A stretch of DNA of 64,000 nt from the NCBI GenBank assembly GCA_012728835.1, contig JAAYEJ010000043.1, forward strand, positions 62,001 through 126,000, read 5' to 3'. Below, one piece after another: positions 59,004 through 64,000 of the stretch. How positions within the stretch are numbered: position 1 is the stretch's first letter; each line of letters starts with the position of its first letter. The stretch comes from Candidatus Brocadiaceae bacterium (GTDB taxonomy: Bacteria > Planctomycetota > Brocadiia > SM23-32). A model generated the notes under the pieces. The model was not told the origin of the DNA. It did not search any database and worked only from the letters and a program-made list of their open reading frames with translations. The position numbers were made by a program, and so were the translations under genes.

Positions 59004-59033
59004 ATCCACAGATTACGCAGATGACGCAGATTA
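59004..59033 (+). repeat. 30-bp repeat, copy A (CACAGATT family)
   Basis: ATCCACAGATTACGCAGATG plus ACGCAGATTA, a 30-bp copy made of three 9-bp steps (CACAGATTA, CGCAGATGA, CGCAGATTA). It is inverted relative to copies B and C and lies 70 bp from B. Confidence 0.85.
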
Positions 59034-59103
59034 ACAACAGAGCCTGGCGAACGTAACGGCTGGGCAGCGGAGCAAATTGTTTGTTTTGTCCGTTTTTCCT
59101 CTG

Positions 59104-59133
59104 TAATCTGCGTAATCTGTGAAATCTGTGGAT
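59104..59133 (-). repeat. 30-bp repeat, copy B (CACAGATT family)
   Basis: Read on the minus strand it is ATCCACAGATTTCACAGATT plus ACGCAGATTA, with exact 9-bp periodicity (CACAGATTT, CACAGATTA, CGCAGATTA). Copies A and B can form a hairpin with a 70-nt loop. Confidence 0.9.
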
Positions 59134-59178
59134 AGCTCTGTCCTTCTGGTCGCGGATGCCCGGCCGGTGAGTTGGCGC

Positions 59179-59207
59179 TTGCTTGTCCTCAATGTATTTG
59201 TTACTTT
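59179..59207 (+). promoter_or_regulatory. possible promoter of the GxxExxY gene
   Basis: Plus strand: TTGCTT (59179-59184), 17 bp, TACTTT (59202-59207). The region is visibly more AT-rich than its surroundings. Another candidate, TTGCAG-17-TATTGA, follows at once. Confidence 0.35.
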
Positions 59208-59254
59208 GCAGTGCCGTAGAGGTATGTCTATTGATCTTCCGGAAGGGGGCCACG

Positions 59255-59644
59255 ATGGCCGGAGAGGACGCCACTCAGGATCCGCAGACGTATGCCATCA
59301 TCGGGGCGGCAATGGCTGTTCACACCGAACTCGGCTGCGGTTTCGTGGAGCCCGTCTATCAGGAAGCGTTGGCGCTTGAGTTGCGGCGGCAGCGCATTCC
59401 TTTTCAGCGGGAGGTTGAGCTCCCGATCTACTACAGGGATCAACGGCTCACCACCATCTACCGAGCCGACTTCATCTGTGAGGGGACCATCCTTGTCGAA
59501 CTGAAAGCGCTCGGTAAGCTGACTGAGCGTGAGAACGCACAGGTCATCAACTACCTCAAGGCGAGCGGCCTCCGGAAAGGCCTGCTCCTCAACTTCGGCG
59601 AGGTCAGCCTCCAGTACCGCCGCCTCGTCAACGGCCCACAATGA
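59255..59644 (+). CDS. GxxExxY protein (PD-(D/E)xK-like)
   Basis: A 129-residue protein of the GxxExxY family. The name-giving motif is at 29-35, GFVEPVY, preceded by AAMAVHTELGC. Further blocks are LPIYYRDQRL, YRADFICEGTILVELKAL (D, E and K spaced as in PD-(D/E)xK nucleases) and QVINYLKASGLRKGLLLNFG. The family is common in Planctomycetota, Bacteroidota and cyanobacteria; function is unknown, although nuclease ancestry is proposed from the fold. The ATG at 59255 follows GGAAGGGGG. The gene is bounded by direct 30-bp repeats and its DNA is less GC-rich than neighbours, which suggests recent arrival. Confidence 0.9.
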   Translation: MAGEDATQDPQTYAIIGAAMAVHTELGCGFVEPVYQEALALELRRQRIPFQREVELPIYYRDQRLTTIYRADFICEGTILVELKALGKLTERENAQVINYLKASGLRKGLLLNFGEVSLQYRRLVNGPQ

Positions 59645-59670
59645 TCAGCAGTTCTCTATTGGGGATCCGT

Positions 59671-59700
59671 TAATCCGCGTAATCTGTGAAATCTGTGGAT
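59671..59700 (-). repeat. 30-bp repeat, copy C (CACAGATT family)
   Basis: Same orientation as copy B with one mismatch (CGCGGATTA in the last step). B and C are direct repeats that flank the GxxExxY gene 537 bp apart. Confidence 0.9.
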
Positions 59701-59724
59701 GCCTTCTGTCGTCTGATGCCGGCA

Positions 59725-60420
59725 TCAGCTCTCGTGCGGCGGCGCGTCGAAGCGGTAGCCGATGCCCCGCACGGTCTGGATATATATGGGCCGGTGCTGG
59801 TCCGGCTCGATCTGCCGGCGGAGGGTGTTCACGCACTGATCGACGCTGCGCGGCGTCACGAAGACGCTGTGCCCCCAGACGGCGTTGAGCATCTGGTTGC
59901 GCGTCAGCGCCCGGCCCTCGCGTTCGACCAGCAGCACGAGCAGGTCGAACTGCTTCGGCGTCACGTGGATCTCTTCCCCGTCGCGGCTGAGCCGGCGGGC
60001 CTGCAGATCAAGGGCGAACGGACCGAACCGGATGACCTGCGGCCGCTCCCGCCGGCGACGCCGCAGCAGCGCCGCCACGCGCGCCATGAGTTCCAGCACG
60101 CCGAACGGCTTCGTGACATAGTCGTCCGCGCCGAGTTCAAGCCCCAGGACGACATCCGACTCCTGCCCCTTCGCCGTGAGCATGATGACGGGCATTTCGA
60201 GTCCCTCGCGGCGGATGAGGCGGCAGACCTCATAGCCGTTGATCCTGGGCAGCATGATGTCGAGCACGATCAGGTCCGGCCGGGCGTCCAATGCCGCGCT
60301 CAGCCCTGTCTCGCCGTCGGCGGCGGTAAGGACGCGGTAGCCTTCGAACTCGAAGTTGCCCTTCAGCCCCTCGAGCATCGCCGCATCGTCTTCCACAATC
60401 AGGATCGTCTCGTCGGGCAT
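59725..60420 (-). CDS. OmpR/PhoB-family response regulator
   Basis: A 231-residue regulator. The receiver domain (1-120) has the acidic pair Asp11-Asp12, the phosphoacceptor Asp54 in LIVLDIMLP, Thr82 and Lys104 in DDYVTKPFG. The C-terminal winged helix (about 130-228) has LTRNQMLNAVWGHSVFVTPRS and the end VRGIGYRFD. It should bind DNA as a dimer when phosphorylated by the histidine kinase encoded 11 bp upstream. The ATG at 60420 fits the family start. Target genes are unknown; the partner operon member is the TPR/pseudopilin-like gene. Confidence 0.95.
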   Translation of the reverse strand: MPDETILIVEDDAAMLEGLKGNFEFEGYRVLTAADGETGLSAALDARPDLIVLDIMLPRINGYEVCRLIRREGLEMPVIMLTAKGQESDVVLGLELGADDYVTKPFGVLELMARVAALLRRRRRERPQVIRFGPFALDLQARRLSRDGEEIHVTPKQFDLLVLLVEREGRALTRNQMLNAVWGHSVFVTPRSVDQCVNTLRRQIEPDQHRPIYIQTVRGIGYRFDAPPHES

Positions 60421-60430
60421 GGTTGATGCC

Positions 60431-62284
60431 TCAGGCCTCCGTCTCGCGGGCGATGGGCACCCGCACGGTGAAGGTGCTGCCCTCGCCCGGGGTGCTCTCG
60501 ACGTCTATGGTGCCGCCGTGCGCGTCTACGATGAACTTCACGATGCTCAGGCCCAGGCCGCAGCCTTCGGCGCGGCGCGCCAGATGGCTGTCGGCCTGGA
60601 AGAAGCGCTCGAAGGCGCGCCGTGCTTCACGCCGTGACATGCCGATGCCGTTGTCGGAGACGCGGAAGCAGACGGCGCCGTCAGCCGTCTCGGCCGAGAG
60701 TGCGATGCGCTTGTCCCGGCCGGTGTACTTACAGGCGTTGTCCAGCAGGTTGAGCAAGACGGTCACCAGCGCGTCGTGGTCGCCGCTGACCGCCGGCAGC
60801 GCTGGCGGCACGTTGACGTCGAATCGGCAGCCGCTCGCGCTGAACCGCTCGGCCACAACGTTCGCCGCCTCGTGAACGACCTCCTCGGGATGCAGTTCCG
60901 CCATTTCGAACGCCCGCTTGTTGCGCTCCATGCGTGAGAAGGTCAGGAAGTTGTCGATCAGCCGGGCCAGCCTTTCGTTCTCGCTGACGAGCAGGTCCAG
61001 GTAGCGCCGCGCCTGCGCCTCGTTCTCGAACCGCCCCTCGCGCAGTGTTTCAGCGAACATGCGGATGCACGCCAGCGGCGTCTTCAGCTCGTGCGTCACG
61101 GTGGCGACGAAGTCGTTCTTCAGCCGCGTCAGCTTCGCCTGCCGCAGCAGCGAGCGCCCGCCGACCAAGGCCAGAAGCACGACGGCGCCGATGCTCAGCA
61201 GCCCGGCCCAGAGGTAGCCGGCCGTCTCCCGCCCTGCCGCCTCGGAGAAAGGATCGCCGCCCTCCAGCATCAGCGCCAGCCGCCATCCGGGAAGCCGGTC
61301 CCCCGGCGATGCGGTCAGGAAGGCCTCCCCGCCATCCGGCGCACCCGGACGGCGCAGCACGATCGACGCGCCGGGCATGGCTCCGGTCTCCCGCGCGAGG
61401 AGCTGCATCTCGTCCAGCAGCCCCTCCTCGCAAAACAGCCCCACAACGCGGCCGTCGGCCGACGCGAGCCGCCAGACGCCCGGCAGCCCGGACGCCGTCA
61501 GCTCCGGCGCCGCAGGCGGTGTGGGGATGCGGGCCAGGTAGTCGGCCGCCAGGTCCTCGGCCGCGAGCGTGGGAAAGGCGAGCGCCTCCCCCTCAGTCTC
61601 TCGCAGCCGATGCATGAGGAAGCGGCGCTGCGCGGGCGGCATGGCGGGAGGGCCGTAGTCGTTCAGGCGTGCGATAAGCGCTTCGCGCAGTGCCAGGCGG
61701 CGGGCGTCGGCCGAATCCGGGATCAGTTCCAGCGCACGCAGCCCGGCCGGAGGCGCGACGAGACGGCCGGCGGAATCCCGGACCTCCGCCTGCCCGGGAT
61801 CCGAAAACAGCCCCCCCAGCAGGTCCGCGGCCTTCGCGGCGTCGCCTGCCGTCACCAGGGACTGCGCCTCGGCCCAGACGCCCGGCGGACGGGGAGTGAT
61901 CGCGGGCAGCACGGCGGCCGGCGCCGGATAGGCCACGCCTCCGGCTTCGTCATAGATGACGGCGGCGTCGCACGCGCGGGAAGACACAAGCGCGGCAAAC
62001 CGTTCCGCCGGCGGCGCCTCGGCGGCCGTCTGTTCAAGGCGGCCGGCCTTGTCGTTCCAGCGGTTCGAGACCGCATCCGCCGCCGCGTGCAGCCGCGGCT
62101 CATACACGTCGATCAGCTTCTGCCGCACGGCCAGGCGCGTGTTCCGCACGGCCTGCCCCATAAACCAGAGCACACAGGCCGTCGGCACGGCGACCGCCAG
62201 CGCCAGCAAGAGGAGCAGGCGCCACGACCCGCCACCTGCCCCAGCGCCCGTGCTGCCCACCCGTCTGAACTCACTCCTTGCCAT
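60431..62284 (-). CDS. membrane sensor histidine kinase with large extracytoplasmic domain
   Basis: A 617-residue kinase. A transmembrane helix lies near residues 22-42 (LLLLLALAVAVPTACVLWFM), a periplasmic part of about 310 residues follows with no recognised domain, and a second helix is near 360-385 (AGLLSIGAVVLLALVGG). The HisKA motif VTHELKTPL holds His398; the N-box is LLDNACKYTG, the G boxes DNGIGMS and GCGLGLS. It would phosphorylate the response regulator at 59725-60420. The ATG at 62284 overlaps the upstream gene by 14 bp, so the three genes are coupled. The unusually long sensor domain is Ala/Pro-rich. Signal unknown. Confidence 0.95.
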   Translation of the reverse strand: MARSEFRRVGSTGAGAGGGSWRLLLLLALAVAVPTACVLWFMGQAVRNTRLAVRQKLIDVYEPRLHAAADAVSNRWNDKAGRLEQTAAEAPPAERFAALVSSRACDAAVIYDEAGGVAYPAPAAVLPAITPRPPGVWAEAQSLVTAGDAAKAADLLGGLFSDPGQAEVRDSAGRLVAPPAGLRALELIPDSADARRLALREALIARLNDYGPPAMPPAQRRFLMHRLRETEGEALAFPTLAAEDLAADYLARIPTPPAAPELTASGLPGVWRLASADGRVVGLFCEEGLLDEMQLLARETGAMPGASIVLRRPGAPDGGEAFLTASPGDRLPGWRLALMLEGGDPFSEAAGRETAGYLWAGLLSIGAVVLLALVGGRSLLRQAKLTRLKNDFVATVTHELKTPLACIRMFAETLREGRFENEAQARRYLDLLVSENERLARLIDNFLTFSRMERNKRAFEMAELHPEEVVHEAANVVAERFSASGCRFDVNVPPALPAVSGDHDALVTVLLNLLDNACKYTGRDKRIALSAETADGAVCFRVSDNGIGMSRREARRAFERFFQADSHLARRAEGCGLGLSIVKFIVDAHGGTIDVESTPGEGSTFTVRVPIARETEA

Positions 62285-64000
62285 GTGCCCCTTCCAGGCG
62301 CGCGACCTCCTGCCTCAGGATTTCCACCTTCTTGATGGTGCCTTCATAATCCGCTTCTGCCCGCACGCAACGCAGTTCCGCTTCCGCAGCCACGCCCGGC
62401 TCGCCGACGCCACTCTGGTGAGCGGCCTCTGCGCGCTTCAGTGCCATTTGAGCGAAATGGACCTCCGCCCTGCCCTTGACGAGATCGGCCTCCGCCTCCG
62501 CAAGGCGGATGCGCAGGTCGGCAAGCTGCGCTGCGGTGCCCATGCTGCCCGCAGCCGTGTCATCGCTGCCTGCCGCAGTCCGGATGACGTCGTCGCCGGT
62601 GCCCTGTATCCCACTGACGTCGTCGCCGGTGCCCTGTATCCCACTGACGTCGTCGCCGGTGCCCTGTATCCCATCCGGGCCGTCGCTGGTGAGCCTGCAG
62701 AGACCGGGGCCGTCGGGGATGGGGAATGCGTAGCGGTAGGGCTTCCCCCATGGGTCGTTGGGCGACGACACGGCCCTGATGTACGGCCCATGCCAGTCCG
62801 CAACGCCTGCCGGCCGGGCGATGAGTGCATCGAGCCCCTGATCCGTCGTGGGAAAGGAACCGGTGTCAATCTCATACAGGGCCAAGGCGGTTCCCAGAGA
62901 GTCAAGGTCGGCAAGGAACGCCTGGGAGGGGGACGTCGCGGCGCCGACCATCTTGTACCTCACCATGACACGGCCCGCTCCGCCGCCGTTGTTCTGCAAG
63001 AACTGCAGCAAACCACGGCCTCCCTCCGCTGTCTGGAATGCGTAGACGACAGGCAGTCTGTCCCGTTCAAAGGCGAAGCGCGACTGCCCGGAACCGACAG
63101 CGGGCAGCGCCATGGCGGCAAGTTCCGCCGCAGAAAGGCCATGCCACGTGTCGGGGGTGCAAAGCCGAATGGCCGCATCGAACCCCGTCAGCTCCATCTT
63201 GTCCCCCCCGGTGTCGCATCCGGCGTCCACGCCGAATGCCCGCAGTGGAGCTGCGCTATTATCCAACTCATCGAGAGAGTAAACCTTCCCGCTCTCGAAG
63301 TCGACAAGGACGTTTTTGCCGCGCCCGAAGTCGGGCGGCAGCTCGATCATCGAACGGAACGCGGGCGTCGCCACTTCGGCCGGAACGTCCTGCACCAGCT
63401 TATAGCGGATCTTGACACCTCGCGGCGCCTGATCGCGCAGCTCCAGGATCTGCAGAATGCCTCTGCCCCCCTCGCGGGTCTTCAGCAGGTACGTGGCGGG
63501 AAGTGTCCCCTTCGCACTCATGAACACGGGGAAGCCCGGCACTCCCTTGCTGAGCATCTCCTCCTGCTCGAAGAAGGCCGGCTCGATCGTGTCCCACTCG
63601 GAGCTATGACACGGCACGACGACTACGTCGATCCCCGCAAGCCCGCCCTGCGGACCGGCCGTCTCCCCCGCCGCATCTATGCCCAGCTTGCGGATCGCGG
63701 CGAAGATCGCGTCTTCGCTCGCTGCTCGACCCACGCCCAAGTCCTGGGGCGAGTAGACTTTGCCCTTGTCAAAATCGATGAAGAAGTCGACGCCGTCGCT
63801 GTCATCGTTGACGAAACGTTCGATGACCGGCCCGAAGACAAGTTGCCCGGACGCCGGTACCGGTGGCTCCAGCTTCGCCAGTTCGTCCCGAGCCGAGCGC
63901 ACCAGCGCCTCCTGGTCCGCGTAACGTTCGGAGACCAGGGCGAACTGCTCAAGCGCCTTCTCCTTCTCCCCCTTGGCTAACAGGCACTTGCCGAGACGGT
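62271..64000 (-). CDS. large multidomain protein with TPR, duplicated beta domain, GspG-like pseudopilin segment and coiled coil (partial)
   Basis: Incomplete: about 576 residues are visible and the 5-prime end lies beyond the window. The first visible part, LGKCLLAKGEKEKALEQF, is a TPR motif. Two homologous domains of about 140 residues follow, each with DF-x2-GKVYS, a Trp region, LP-x-TY/YAF, T-x-EGGRG-x-LQ and IRYK/VRYK endings. Next comes a type II secretion GspG-like C-terminal segment: FPTTDQGLDALIARP, WHGPYI, DPWGKPYRY and DGPDGIQGTGDD, expanded by a 30-bp tandem repeat. A coiled coil closes the protein. It overlaps the kinase gene by 14 bp. Embedded pseudopilin domains without a prepilin N-terminus here suggest a non-pilus role, perhaps sensing. 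Function unknown. Confidence 0.75.
   Translation of the reverse strand, partial: RLGKCLLAKGEKEKALEQFALVSERYADQEALVRSARDELAKLEPPVPASGQLVFGPVIERFVNDDSDGVDFFIDFDKGKVYSPQDLGVGRAASEDAIFAAIRKLGIDAAGETAGPQGGLAGIDVVVVPCHSSEWDTIEPAFFEQEEMLSKGVPGFPVFMSAKGTLPATYLLKTREGGRGILQILELRDQAPRGVKIRYKLVQDVPAEVATPAFRSMIELPPDFGRGKNVLVDFESGKVYSLDELDNSAAPLRAFGVDAGCDTGGDKMELTGFDAAIRLCTPDTWHGLSAAELAAMALPAVGSGQSRFAFERDRLPVVYAFQTAEGGRGLLQFLQNNGGGAGRVMVRYKMVGAATSPSQAFLADLDSLGTALALYEIDTGSFPTTDQGLDALIARPAGVADWHGPYIRAVSSPNDPWGKPYRYAFPIPDGPGLCRLTSDGPDGIQGTGDDVSGIQGTGDDVSGIQGTGDDVIRTAAGSDDTAAGSMGTAAQLADLRIRLAEAEADLVKGRAEVHFAQMALKRAEAAHQSGVGEPGVAAEAELRCVRAEADYEGTIKKVEILRQEVARLEGAHGKE
62585..62674. repeat. 30-bp in-frame tandem repeat, three copies
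   Basis: Units 62585-62614, 62615-62644 and 62645-62674; the last diverges at its final two bases. It encodes repeats of the decapeptide DGIQGTGDDV-type (SGIQGTGDDV) on the minus strand, extending the calcium-site-like end of the GspG segment. Confidence 0.9.

Noticed and set aside
62585-62674. CRISPR array
   Set aside because: Units are head-to-tail without spacers and keep the reading frame.
1-64000. tRNA or rRNA genes
   Set aside because: No cloverleaf-like segment with a T-loop GTTCGA core or rRNA core sequence was noticed in the spacers; a covariance search could still find one.

Overview
The window is 64 kb of gene-dense, high-GC bacterial chromosome. An LpxB gene, a TolC/HlyD export set, a Tad-like surface protein and a LolD-type ATPase indicate a Gram-negative cell with a lipopolysaccharide outer membrane. 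Orphan URO-D proteins beside glycosidases, DUF3604/PHP proteins, pseudopilin-like domains inside larger proteins, an Re-citrate-synthase-like enzyme and a polyferredoxin fit Planctomycetota or a related PVC/anaerobic lineage best. This placement is an inference from gene content; no rRNA or tRNA gene was recognised. Many start regions carry canonical sigma-70 type promoters (TTGNNN, 16-18 bp, TANNNT), so the housekeeping promoter code looks conventional.

Layout, left half. 1-2.8 kb: partial tex, then a URO-D family / GH20-like operon. 2.9-5.5 kb: exported HEAT-like protein plus TadG-like vWA protein. 5.6-7.8 kb: secreted CE7-type esterase and an SGNH hydrolase, ending in a bidirectional terminator shared with an HU gene. 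8.2-14.2 kb: one minus-strand export operon (ABC exporter with PH-like and zinc-ribbon N-terminus, DUF1854, HlyD, TolC). 14.3-21.2 kb: coaB, mtaB, malic enzyme, a GT4 glycosyltransferase, an Re-citrate synthase-like DRE-TIM enzyme and a metallophosphoesterase. 21.3-25.4 kb: a second URO-D/glycosidase operon (GH2 beta-mannosidase type) running into plsY. 25.4-32.6 kb: a tightly packed minus-strand cluster with redox character (DHH phosphoesterase, DUF2156, DUF255 thioredoxin-fold protein, AmrS radical SAM, Tpx), a LacD-like aldolase and a ferredoxin preceded by a perfect consensus promoter and about 380 nt of apparently non-coding, structured leader.

Layout, right half. 33-38.9 kb: alpha/beta hydrolase, small membrane protein, NapH-type polyferredoxin, lpxB and a second exported HEAT-like protein. 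38.9-44.6 kb: lipase-like hydrolase, an unassigned conserved protein, a TIM-barrel isomerase, ilvE, lolD-like and lysS. 44.6-49.6 kb: divergent thrS with a long-hairpin leader, an MFS transporter, a COG0731-like radical SAM protein and trmO. 49.6-52.4 kb: DUF3604/PHP protein plus MFS transporter. 52.4-59 kb: FMN-binding protein, a GlyA-GcvT fusion, an S9 peptidase and a chimeric ORF joining a DUF3604-type N-terminus to an EamA C-terminus. 59-59.7 kb: a small, lower-GC GxxExxY cassette bounded by 30-bp repeats. 59.7-64 kb: a two-component system translationally coupled to a large partial TPR/duplicated-domain/GspG-like protein that runs off the window.

Recurring themes are carbohydrate turnover (GH20-like, CE7, SGNH, GH2, LacD-like, sugar isomerase), one-carbon metabolism (GlyA-GcvT, possibly the URO-D proteins), t6A37 tRNA modification (MtaB and TrmO), and anaerobic or redox functions. 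The least explained items are the two-component/pseudopilin-like operon, the DUF1854 export operon, the ferredoxin leader, the GxxExxY repeat cassette and the two unusual fusions. Gene starts were moved from the longest ORF where a Shine-Dalgarno sequence, promoter or family start supported it.
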